64,000 nucleotides of DNA from Paenibacillus peoriae (lineage in GTDB: Bacteria > Bacillota > Bacilli > Paenibacillales > Paenibacillaceae), in NCBI RefSeq assembly GCF_022531965.1, contig NZ_CP092831.1, positions 2,737,001-2,801,000 on the forward strand, in the 5' to 3' direction. This document shows positions 1 through 12,100 of the stretch, in pieces. Positions within the stretch are counted from its first letter, which is position 1. Every line of letters begins with the position of its first letter. The translations under genes and the position numbers were made by a program. The notes beneath the pieces are model-generated. The model worked only from the letters and a program-made list of their open reading frames with translations. It did no database searches and was not told the origin of the DNA.

Positions 1-1386
1 TGATTTTTCTAAAAATTTATACTTTTAAAGGAAGATCAAAACGTTTCTATTAAATAAAAAGCAAAGTTTCTAGCTAAAATTAGAGAAAAATTTAATCTGA
101 ACTGAAATTTCAGAAGAAAATTAAAGAAAATTTTGCATGTGAATTAGTTCAAAAGAGCTATGAAAAGTCACTATCTATTTAAAAAATGAAGAGTTATTAA
201 TTTTGAATCACTTCAGCTTGATGTGAATAAATTCCATTATATAGGTGATTAAAGAATATTGCTGAAAAAGTTGAAATTTGTCGGATGATGTCAGAATTGA
301 TTTGTTACATTTGTGTTAATGATGTGTAACGTAAAATTTGTTTTGATACAAGGGTTTTGGACTTTTTTGCAAGTCTACGTCATTTTGATTTTATCAATTT
401 ATAAAATCAAAAATTTTGTCTTAAATCACGTTAACGGGTCATGATCGGTATTCAATTTAATAAAAAAGTGAAATTCTTGTATTTGAAGATATAAAAATAA
501 TAGAATAATATGGGTTATTTATGGATTTCATGAAATCTATCAATTTGGAACTTTTGTCCCATGCTAATCGGTTTTAAAGTTTGTATATTTAAAATAGCTA
601 GAAAGTATTGGGAGGAAAAAAGGGATATAAGGATTTATTGTGAAATTTTGGGCAATAAGAGGATTTGAGAAATTTATATGGCGACTCCGATCATGTCTTA
701 GTTTTTAAAAATCGTGATCTATCTGACTGAGAAGATCCAGTTATTTTCGCCCGATATGAGGACTTTGCTTAATGGCTTGCAGAACATAGAAGTTGTTCAA
801 CAGAAGCTCCATGGACATCAAGCAGGACAACATGCCCTCACTGCTTCCCGAAATGGCTTCATAAGTACATAAGCTGTTCTCTTTTTTAGACAATGTATGG
901 GGGCACTGATTGTAATTGAAACAGCATGGCAGTTGTATAGGCCAAACTGTAAGATTCCCTGTCCATAGCATCATATCCAGTAAATCCGTCCCACATCTCC
1001 CGTATTGCAAAAGACAACTTCATTATTTTTAAGGTATGTGAAACGTATCCTTAGCAGCCTGGGAACCCCGTTGGCCCGTCCGATGACCATCATTTTTCAT
1101 CCATGTACAAAATCAGGAAGTCATAAGCGCAGTCGTGAATCACGCTCCTAACCACGCTGCAGCAGCTCATGTATCTCACAGCATCGATACCCTCCAGCCA
1201 AGATTCGACAGCACACATCATGATACACTACGTTGTTAATATTGTGGCAACCATTCTACAACCCACCACCAAGATGTACTCTCAGCATAATTCAAAAATA
1301 TTCTCATTCCATGCACATTTTCATACATCCAGAGTCAGAGTTATTTGCTATGTCCGCACAACTAAAAAAGCTTGCACTGCGAAAGT
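1..1386. other. AT-rich region without a recognisable intact gene
   Basis: The first 740 bases are strongly A+T rich and contain no open frame of useful length. From about 1030 the composition becomes more like coding DNA, and short open stretches appear on the plus strand in changing frames, for example around 1060-1135 and 1134-1235. I could not assign any of them to a family, and the frames are interrupted by stops. This suggests decayed coding sequence upstream of the synthetase. A GTTACA...TGTAAC inverted repeat lies at 304-330. The synthetase promoter should be in this region or further upstream, but no convincing -35/-10 pair stands out. Confidence 0.5.
383..412. repeat. Perfect 12-bp AT-rich inverted repeat
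   Basis: The arms 383-394 and 401-412 are perfectly complementary (TTTTGATTTTAT and ATAAAATCAAAA) around a six-base loop. The stem has only one G-C pair in 12, so it is a weak RNA hairpin. It could be a weak terminator of something upstream or a protein-binding site. Its function is unknown. Confidence 0.5.
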
Positions 1387-1604
1387 GTGAGCGATGAAAA
1401 AGAAGATGCGCTTGTTTCGATTCAAATTCAGCTCTTTGAAGGCACCCATATCTCAATGGTATATCAGGAGTGATCGCTTTTGCCGACTACCATTGGCAAT
1501 TTAATGCCGGAGAAAAGACACGCATGACTAGTTCCTTGACAAGGGCGGTCATTTATGAGGAGTTACTTTACCTCTATCTATTTCGCGAGGAGAGATACGT
1601 ATGA
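1387..1604 (+). pseudogene. Frameshifted 3' end of an unidentified gene, coupled to the NRPS start
   Basis: Two adjacent frames join into one plausible C-terminal tail if one C is restored in the CCC run at 1445-1447. The first part reads VSDEKEDALVSIQIQLFEGT. The second continues PYLNGISGVIAFADYHWQ and runs to a TGA at 1602-1604. That stop overlaps the synthetase ATG (1601-1603) as ATGA, the classic layout of translationally coupled operon genes. A third frame further upstream (about 1320-1385) may belong to the same protein. I do not recognise the family. It may be a decayed former operon partner, or an intact gene with a sequencing error in the C run. Confidence 0.45.
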
Positions 1605-4600
1605 CTCAGCACAATGTTCAACTGTTTGCATTAAGCCAACCACAGCAACGTATTTGGTACACGGAGCTTGTGTATCCCAATCGCAACACGTCCACGATTA
1701 TTACCACTGTTAAAATCAAGGGAACGGTTCGAATAGATGCATTGCAGCAGGCAATGAACCGGGTGATTGCACAAAACGATTCTTTTCGTATCAAAATCAC
1801 GGCTCGGGATGGCATCCCCTATCAATATGTGGAACCGTTTGCTGCTCAAAGCATAGAAACGCTTCAGGTTACCCCGGAGGAAGCTGAGCTATGGGTCAGC
1901 CATCACAACGCACAGCCGTTCCCCTTACTGGATTCGCAGCTGTATCGGTTTACTATTTTGCAGCTGGGGGCAGAAGACACCTGGTTTAGTTTCAAGATGC
2001 ATCATATTATTTCGGATGGCGTTACCATGGAGCAGGCCATTAATGAAATTACGGGGAATTATATGAATATTGTGCATGGTACAGGTTCAGATGCGCCGGC
2101 CCCAGCGAACTCATATCTCGATTTTATTCAGACGGAGCAAAGCTATGAGCAATCGGACCGCTATCAAAAGGATAAGATGTACTGGACGGAGAAATTTGCC
2201 AATTTGCCGGAGGTTACAGGTTTAAAATCGTACAATCCGCTCACAGTAAGCACGGCTGCACGCCGGGAGACCTATACACTGGAGCACGAATTATATCGTG
2301 GTGTCACGGCTTTTTGCGAGGCGCATAACATCAGTATTTTTACATTTTTCCTGGCTGCTCTGTATATTTATTTACATAAAACGACAGGTGAACAAGATTT
2401 AACGGTTGGTACATTGTATGCTAACCGTACGTTGAAGAAGGAAAAAAATACAATGGGCATGTTCGTCAGCACTGTGGCTACACGTTTGCAAGTTGAGCCG
2501 GAATCCGAGCTGCTTACTTTCCTACAGGGTGTTGGCAAGGAGCAGTCGTCCATTTTGCGGCATCAGCGTTATCCGTATAACAAAATCATACAGGATTTGC
2601 GTGAACAACAAAGCGGCACGGATATTGGCCGCCTGTTTGGCGTTACCATTCAGTACCGTACGCTGAGCTTCTCTCGTTTTGATGAAGCTGTTCAGCAGGT
2701 GCATACCGATTTCTGCGGAGATACAGTGAGTGACTTTGATATTGCCATGATTGATATGCTGGATGACGATAAACTTGTATTGCAACTGGATTATCGGACC
2801 GAGCTGTTCAGCGAGCAGGAAATCGCCCGAATTATTCGTCAATTCTTGAGTGTGGTTGAGCATATGGTGAAAGGGCCACAGCAGCGGATTCAGGAGTTGT
2901 CACTGATGAGTGACAAAGAGCGGGCACAAATTATGAATGTATTTAATGCGACCACAGTTCCCTTTCCAGACGATGTGGGGATTCATGAGTTATTCGAGAA
3001 ACAGGCAGAATGCACACCAGATCAGACAGCGGTTATGTTTGGAAGTCAGAGTCTGACTTATCGGGAACTGAATGAACGGTCGAACTCATTGGCACGAATG
3101 CTTCAAGCACAGGGAGTAGGACCTGACAAGCTGGTCGGCCTGATGATGCAGCGCTCCGTGGAAATGATCGTAGGCCTGCTGGCTGTTCTAAAAGCAGGCG
3201 GTGCTTATGTGCCGATCGATCCTGAATTTCCGTCATCTCGTATTCAATACATGCTGGAAGACAGCAAGGCTGCCGTGCTTCTGACCAGTCGTGATCTGTT
3301 GGAAGAGCATCATTGCAATGCCAATGCAATATTTCTTGAGGATGCAGCATTGTATCAGGGAGAAAGCAACAACCTGGAGACGATTGCTCGCCCAGAGCAT
3401 TTGGCTTACGTCATCTATACCTCTGGATCGACCGGAAATCCAAAAGGAGTTATGCTCCAGCATCGTTCGGTACTGAATTTTATTACAGGAATGCGTGAAG
3501 TGATTGACTTTGCAGCGAACAAAACGATTTTATCGCTAACCACTATTTCATTCGATATTTTCGTCTTGGAAACCATCTTGCCACTGTTGGCCGGAATGAC
3601 GGTTGTGCTTGGCGACCATCAGCATCAGGTGGACCCTCAGGCGCTGGGTGAGTTGATTGCTCATCATTCTATAGACATGTTGCAAATGACACCATCCCGG
3701 CTACAGATGCTGCTGGATCATGAAGCTGGTTCCCACGCGCTGCGAGGCGTGAAGGAAATCATGGTGGGAGGTGAAGCCCTTCCGTCCAAGCTGCTCGCAG
3801 CACTGCAAGAAATAAATGGTCCCCGTATTTATAACATGTACGGACCTACAGAAACGACGGTTTGGTCGACCGTACAGGAACTGACTCATGCTCAAGAAAT
3901 TAATATAGGACGTCCGATCGCGAATACCCAAATCTATATCATGAATGCGAGCGGGGAATTGCAGCCAGTCGGTATGCCGGGCGAGTTATGTATTGCGGGG
4001 GAAGGATTGGCCCGTGGCTATTGGAATCTCGAAGATCTGACGGCAGAGAAATTTGTGGAAAATCCGTTTGCCGGAGGCAAAGAGGGCTATGAACGGATGT
4101 ACCGTACAGGCGATTTGGCGAGATGGACACTGGATGGCAATATTGAATATTTGGGACGAATGGATCACCAGGTTAAAATCCGTGGCTACCGGATCGAACT
4201 GGGCGAGATCGAATCGCAGCTATTGCAGGTGGAGTCGGTACGAGAAGCGGCTGTCGTGGCCCGTGCGGACGAAACAACGGGTCAAAAACAAATGGTGGCG
4301 TACTATGTGGCCAGTCAAGAAATGGAAGCCAGTGAACTGAGAAGTGAGCTGGGGCGGGAGCTACCAAGCTATATGGTGCCGTCGTATTTCATTCAGTTAG
4401 AGCAGATGCCGTTGACACCGAACGGTAAAATCGACCGCAAGTCCCTGCCAGCACCGGAAGGCAGTCAGCAAAGCGGAGCGGATTATGAAGCGCCCCATAC
4501 CACGCCGGAACGGGCACTCGTGGCGATCTGGCAGTCTGCCTTGGGCGTGCCAACTGTAGGTGTTTTGGACAATTTCTTTGATCTGGGCGGCGATTCCATC

Positions 4601-6130
4601 AAGGCGATTCAAATCGTATCCCGTGCGTTCCAGGTAGGCTACAAGCTGGATATGAAGGATCTGCTTCGCTGTCCAACCATCGCAGCATTGGCACCGTTTA
4701 TGGTAAGTCGTATGGCAGATCAGGGAGAAGTGAGCGGGGAAACGGCATTGCTTCCGATCCATCATTGGTTCTTTGAACAGGAGCATGTAGACGCGCATCA
4801 CTTTAATCAGGCGGTTATGCTGCACCGGGAGCAGGGCTTTGACGAAGCTGCTTTGCATCAGGCGCTAATCCAGTTGACCGAGCATCACGATGCACTACGG
4901 ATGGTATTCAGGAAGACCGAGCAAGGCTACCAAGCGTGGAACCGCGGAATACAGGAAGGCGAGCTGTATCATCTGGACGTGCTAGACTTTAGGGCCTTGA
5001 CGGATGAAGCCATTCTGAGCGCGACGATTGAGGCGAAAGCAACTGAAATTCAAAACAAAATGAATCTATCCGAAGGACCGCTGGTAAAGCTGGGTCTGTT
5101 CCGTTGCAACGATGGAGACCATTTGCTGGTGGCGATCCACCATTTGGTGGTTGATGATGTGTCTTGGCGTATTTTGCTGGAGGATTTGGCAACCGGCTAT
5201 GAGCAGGCTTTACGGGGCGAGTCTGTCCGGTTGCCGAATAAGACGGATTCCTTCCGTCTGTGGGCAGACCAGCTATCCGCTTATGTGAGCAGTGCAGCGT
5301 TGGAGAAGGAGCGTGCGTATTGGGAGCAAATTGAGCAAGTAGGGAAGAGCCAGGCATCCTTGCCAAAAGATTACACTCGTAAATCTCAGGCCAAGCCACA
5401 GCTTCGCGATGATCGAACACTGACCGTAGCGTGGACGGTCGAAGAAACGGAACAATTCTTGAAACAAGCTCATCGGGCCTACAATACAGAAGCAAACGAC
5501 CTGCTGCTGACAGCTCTGGGCACTGCGATTTATGAGTGGGCAGGCATCCGTCAGGTACTTGTAAATCTGGAGGGTCACGGACGGGAAGCGATTTTGCCGG
5601 ATATGGATATTACGCGCACGGTCGGTTGGTTTACCAGCCAATTCCCGGTTGTACTTGATATGGACGAGGACCGGAATGTAGGACGGCGTGTCAAGAACGT
5701 CAAAGAAGGGCTGCGCCGTTTGCCGCATAAAGGGATTGGATACGGGATTTTGAGATATCTTGCTAGCGGTGAAGGAGAAGCAGCTTTTGTTGCCGAGCCA
5801 GAAATCAGCTTTAACTATCTCGGACAATTCGATCAGGATTTAAAGAATAATGCCTTTCGCATGTCTCCTTATTCCATCGGAGCTTCCATGAGTGACACGT
5901 TGACCAAGCGGTATGCTCTGGATATCAACGGCATGATCACGGACGGTGCACTGGAACTGACGATCAGCTACAGCAACAAAATGTTTATGAAAAAATCAAT
6001 CAAAAAGCTGGCTGATCTGTTGCAGGAGGGCTTACGTGAGGTATTGGCTCACTGTGTGGGTAAAGAGTTGCCGGAGCTGACACCAAGCGACTTGTCCTTC
6101 CAAGGACTGACGGCTGGAGAGCTGGATCAT
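1601..6130 (+). other. NRPS module 1: Cstarter-A(Gly)-T-E
   Basis: The starter C domain (about 1601-2960) has the intact motif HHIISDG. The A domain spans about 2980-4460 and its eye-read ten-residue pocket is DILQMGMVWK, close to glycine codes such as that of DhbF. The carrier motif LGGDSIKA is near 4585. The E domain (about 4740-6110) has HHLVVDDVSW and EGHGRE, so its active site looks intact although the predicted substrate is achiral. In tridecaptin A1, as I recall it, position 1 is D-Val, so the A domain may have been exchanged. Confidence 0.8.
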
Positions 6131-9100
6131 ATTGTAGAGCAGACGGCTAATGCGGGAGAACTGGAAAACATTTATTCGCTCACACCCATGCAAAAAGGCA
6201 TTCTGTTCCACGGCTTAATGGAGCCGAAATCCGGGGCGTACTTTGAGCAGGCGACATTTGATCTGCAAGGCAGCTTTCAAGTGGAGGCTTTTGCCGAAAG
6301 CCTAAATCAGCTGGTGGATCGCCATCAAATATTCAGAACGAATTTTTATAGCGGATGGAATGAGCAGCCTTTACAGGTGGTGTACCGTCACAAGCACGCC
6401 GGGTTCCGTTTTGAAGATGTACGTTCGATGGAACAAGGTGAGCAGGACGCATACATTGCTGATTTTGCTGAACGCGACAAAGCCGAAGGCTTTCATTTCA
6501 GCTCAGGCGAGCTGATGCGGGTGTCTATTTTACGTACAGGCGAGGAGTCGTATCGTTTTGTGTGGAGCTTCCATCATATTTTGATGGACGGTTGGTGCTT
6601 GTTCCTTGTTGTAGGGGAAGCATTTAATACGTACTTTGCCATCCTCGAAGACCGCAAGCCGGAGCTCGCTCCAGTAACACCATACAGCGAATACATTGAA
6701 TGGCTGGATCGGCAGGACAACGTGGAGGCTGAACGGTTCTGGAGTGATTATTTTGCTGGCTTTGAGCAGCAGACCGTATTACCGCAGGTAAAACAGCTGG
6801 ACAGTCACGCTAAAGAATATGAAGCGGACAAGCTTTCGTTTACACTGGGCCACGAAGTGACGGAACGGATGAACAAGCTGGTTAAGCAGAAGCAAGTAAC
6901 GGTCAATACCCTTCTGCAAGCAGCGTGGGGCGTTGTGCTGCAACGGTATAACAACAGTCGGGATGTTGTATTTGGCAGTGTCGTATCCGGCAGATCAGCG
7001 GATATTCCGGGCATCGATAAAATGATTGGTTTGTTCATTAATACGGTTCCTGTACGAGTTCACAGTGAGAAAGATATGACGTTTGCTGCGTTAATGAAGC
7101 AGATACAGGAGCAGGCACTGGCTTCCCGTGCCTATGAAACCTATCCGTTGTATGAAATTCAGGCCCTAACAGAGCAGAAACAGGACCTGGTGAACCATAT
7201 TATGGTGTTTGAAAACTACCCGGTGGAACAGCGCATGGAGCAAATGGGCAGTCGTGGCACGAATGGCTTTACGATTGCAAATGCTTCCGTGTCGGAGCAA
7301 ACGAACTATGATTTCAACATTACGGTTGTGCCGGGCGATGAAATTCATGTCCATTTGGAGTACAACGCGCAAGTATTGGAACGCACGGCTGTAGAGCAAA
7401 TCCGCGAGCATTTGCTGCATATGATTGAAGAAGCGATTAACCGACCAGATGCGCTGGTAGATGAACTTGAGCTGGTGACTGCTGCGGAAAAAGCAAAAAT
7501 CATCGATGGTTTTGGATCCGTGGGCGTAGCTGCATGGAGTGATGAAAAGCAATCAGAAGGGTTGTTCCACGTCTATGTGGAAGAACAAGCGCAGCTTGTG
7601 CCGGATCATGTGGCAGTGGTATACGAGGAGCGGCAGCTTACGTACCGCGAGCTGAACGAGCGTGGGAATCAACTTGCTCGTAGATTGCGGAATGAAGGCA
7701 TTGGGCGTGAATCCATTGTTGGTATTTTGAGCGAGCGATCGGTGGACATGATGGTCGGCGTACTGGCGGTGTGGAAGGCCGGCGGTGCATACGTGCCACT
7801 GGATGCAGATTATCCTTCCGAACGTATCCGCTTTATGCTCGAGGACAGCGGTGCGACAGTGCTGCTAACGCAAACAGGCTTGCAGGAGCGCGCGCAGGCA
7901 TGGCTGGAGGAAAGCCGACAGGCCTTGGTCGGAGGGCAATCTGAGGGAGAGTTGGAGACAGCGGCTGGCGCTGAAACGATGGAAAGAGACAGCCTGAGTG
8001 AAGGCGTAAGTTTGAAATTAGATTCGAATTCTGACAACGAAGAAGCATCCGAACCGGCAACAGGGCTGCGTCTGCGTACTGTATTGGCATTGAACGACGA
8101 GTCGCTGTACACCGGGGATGCCACGGATGTTGAACCTATCAACGAGCCGCAGGATCTGGCGTATGTGATCTACACGTCCGGTACAACAGGACGTCCGAAG
8201 GGCGTCATGATCGAGCATCGCAGCTTGGTAAACACAGCTGTGGCATACCGACGGGATTACCGTTTGAACCAGTTCCCGGTACGGCTGCTGCAACTGGCAA
8301 GCTTCTCCTTCGACGTGTTCGTCGGCGATATCGCGCGGGCGCTCTATAACGGTGGCACGATGGTTATCTGCCCGAAAGACGACCGCATTGACCCAAGCCG
8401 TCTGTATGGCTGGATTCACGATTATCAGATTACGGTGTTCGAATCCACACCGGCCTTGATCGTACCGTTTATGCAGCATGTGCATGAACAGGGCCTTGAC
8501 ATGAGCAGTCTGGAACTACTAATCACCAGCTCGGATAGCTGCAGCGTGACGGATTATCGGGTGCTGCAAGAACGGTTTGGCGCAGATATTCGCATTATGA
8601 ACAGCTATGGCGTCACGGAAGCGGCGATTGACTCCAGCTTCTACGACGAAGAACTGTCAAAGCTGCCAAGTAGCGGCAGTGTGCCGATTGGTCAGGCATG
8701 GCTGAACGCACGCTTCTACATCGTGGACAGCCAGCTGAATCCGGTGCCGATCGGTGTACTGGGTGAGCTGTGCATTGGCGGTGCTGGCGTGGCACGAGGC
8801 TACCTGAACCGTGCAGACCTGACGGCCGAGAAGTTCGTAGCGAATCCGTATGTAGCCGGTGAACGATTGTACCGCACAGGTGACCTGGCGCGGTGGATGC
8901 CAGACGGCAATGTGGACTTTATCGGCCGGATGGACTATCAGGTCAAAATCCGGGGCTACCGGATTGAGCTGGGCGAGATTGAAACGGCAATCCAGCGGGT
9001 GCCGGGTGTGCGTCAAGCCGTAGTCATCGACCGGACGGATGAGCGTGGACACAAGTACTTGTGCGGGTACATCACGGGAGAAGCTGAGCTGCGGATCGAG

Positions 9101-12100
9101 GAAGTACAGGCCGAGCTGGAAGCCGGGCTGCCCGTGCACATGGTGCCAGCACGCTTGATGCAGCTGGAGGCGATCCCGCTGACCAGCAACGGCAAAATCG
9201 ACCGCAAAGCTTTGCCGGAACCGGAAGGAAGCATCCATACCGGCGCAGCTTATGTGGCTCCGCACACTACGGTAGAACAGGTTTTAGCTTCAGTATGGGC
9301 CGGGGTGCTGGGTGTCGAAACGGTAGGCACGCAGGATAACTTCTTTGAACTGGGTGGCGATTCGATCAAAGCGCTGCAAGTATCCTCCCGATTGCTGCAA
9401 GCAGGTTATCGACTGGAGATGAAAGACCTGTTCAGCAATCCGACAGTAGCGGCACTCAGTCCGTTGCTTCGTACAGATGGCAAGATGGCCAGTCAGGAAG
9501 AGGTCGTAGGCCAGGTGGAACTGACACCTATTCAGCGGTGGTTTTTCGAGCAGCAGCCTGCTGATCTGCACCACAGCAATCAGGCGATGATGCTGTATCG
9601 AGCTGGGCGCTTTGACGTCGACGCGCTACGCCGTACGATGGACCGTATTGTCCAGCATCATGACGCATTGCGCACGGTATTCCATGAGACGGAGCAGGGC
9701 TATGCCGCTTGGAACCGCAGTGTAGAGGAAGGCGAGCTATACACGCTGGACATTGTAGATTTTAGCGGCGTTGAAGACGAATCCACCGCTGTAGAAGCCA
9801 AGGCGAGTGAAATTCAAGCCGGCATTCATTTGAGCGAGGGTCCGCTGGTGAAGCTTGGTCTGTTCCATTGCGCTGAGGGCGACCATTTGCTAATCGTCAT
9901 TCATCATTTGGTCGTGGACGGTGTATCGTGGCGTATTTTGCTGGAGGATTTGGCGTCCGGTTATGAGCAGGCTGTTGCAGGTAAAACAGGCACAGCTATT
10001 CGACTGCCACATAAAACAGATTCGTTCCAGGAATGGGCCAAACGGCTGTCAGCCTACGCGAATCGTGCGACGATGGAGCGGGAGCTTGCCTACTGGCAGC
10101 ATATCGAACAGGCAGAAGCCAGCCTCGCGAAACCTTTGCCGAAGGATTTTGCAAATGACAATGCACGGCTCGGAGACAGTGAGGTGGTCACGGTCCGCTG
10201 GACGAAGCAGGAGACGGAGCAGCTGCTCAAACAAGCTCATCGTGCGTACAACACAGAAATGAATGATCTGTTGCTGGCTGCGCTCGGAAAAGCCGTCTAT
10301 GACTGGTCTGGTTCCGAACGAGTGCTGGTCAACCTGGAAGGCCATGGACGGGAAGCCATTGTACCGGATGTGGATATTACGCGGACGGTCGGCTGGTTTA
10401 CGAGCCAGTTCCCGGTTGTACTGGATGGAAGTCTGGGACAGGGTGGAAATACCGCTCGTCTGATCAAACGGATCAAGGAAGGGCTGCGTCATATTCCGCA
10501 GAAAGGCATCGGCTATGGTATTTTACGATACCTGTCAGATATGAATGTGCTGGAGAAACCAGGCGTGCAGTTACAGGTTCAGCCTGAGATCAGTTTTAAC
10601 TATCTGGGCCAATTCGATCAGGATTATAAAGGCAATGATCTGGAGCCTTCCTCCTATTCCATCGGTGTGCCTGTCAGCACGAATGCGGCTATGGATTTTG
10701 CACTGGATATCAATGGAGTAATCGAGGATGGAGAACTGATTTTTACGATTCGCTACGGTACAACGCAATTCCGTCATGAGACGATTGCACGACTTGGAGA
10801 TTTACTGGCATCCGGCTTGCGTGAAGTCATTCATCATTGTGTCGCCCAAGAGAGAACGGTGTTGACCCCAAGTGATGTGCTGTTAAACCATGTAACGCTG
10901 GACGAGCTGGAGCAATTGGTGAAGGATACGCGAGATATGGGCGAACTAGAAAATGTGTATGCTTTGACACCGATGCAAAAGGGCATGCTCTTCTTCAGCC
11001 TGATGGATGAAAATTCGGCGGCGTATTTTGAGCAGGCCACCTTTGAATTGAACGGTCGTTTTGATGTGGTTGCTTTCGGTAAAAGCTTTGACCTGCTCGT
11101 ACAGCGTCATGAGGCATTACGGACGAACTTTATCAGTTCATGGAAGGATGAGCCTGTACAGGTCGTTTTCCGCAACCGCAGCGGAGAGTTGTACTATGAA
11201 GACCTGCGCGGACTGAAAAAAGAAGAACGTAAAGCGCGTGTGGAGGCATTTACCCTTGCTGATAAAGCCAAAGGATTCCGTCTGGCGGAGGACGCACTCC
11301 TTCGTATCTCGATCCTACAAACCGGGGATGAAACGTATCACTTTATTTGGAGCTTCCATCACATTTTGATGGATGGCTGGTGCTTGTCCTTTATGACACA
11401 GGAGGTATTTGGTAGCTATCTGGCCCTGCGCGCGGGTCATGAGCCAGCGCTGGAGCCTGTCACGCCGTTCAGTCGATTTATTGAATGGCTGGAACGTCAG
11501 GACCGTGAGGCAGCCTTGCAATACTGGCGTGGGTATCTGGCGGACTATGAGCAGCAAATTACGCTTCCGCAGCAAAAAGCACAGCCTAAATCGATGCACA
11601 CCGGGGAATATGTCGCTGAAGATCTGGATTGCGAATTCCAGCCAGAGCTGGTTGCTCAGATCGAACGGGTGGCGAAGCAAAATCAGGTCACGATCAATAC
11701 GCTGATTCAGACGGTATGGGGCGTCTTATTGCAAAAATATAATAACAGTTCGGATGTCGTATTTGGCAGCGTTGTGTCCGGTCGCCCAGGGGAAATTCCA
11801 GGCGTGGAGCACATGATCGGGCTATTTATTAATACGATTCCAGTGCGTGTGCAGTCTGAACCAGGTGAAAGCTTTGTCGAGCTGATGAAACGAACACAGC
11901 GGCAGGCGCTGGCTTCCAATGCCTACGATGCATTCCCGCTGTATGAAATTCAAGCACTGACCGAGCAGAAGCAGGATTTAATCAATCATATTATGATTTT
12001 TGAAAATTATCCGGTGGAGCAGCAGGTAGAACAGTTAGGCGGCGATGGGCAGGATAAATTTACGATTTCGAACGTGGTGTCTACAGAGGCAACCAACTAT

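Noticed and set aside
741..1010. An 89-codon minus-strand open frame before the NRPS
   Set aside because: Composition is not gene-like, no ribosome site was seen and no family is recognisable.
1169..1390. A 73-codon plus-strand open frame
   Set aside because: Amino-acid content looks random, and other frames in the same stretch read more like decayed coding sequence.
7900..8110. The acidic insertion in A2 considered as an integrated methyltransferase or other tailoring domain
   Set aside because: At about 44 residues it is far too short and has no methyltransferase motifs.
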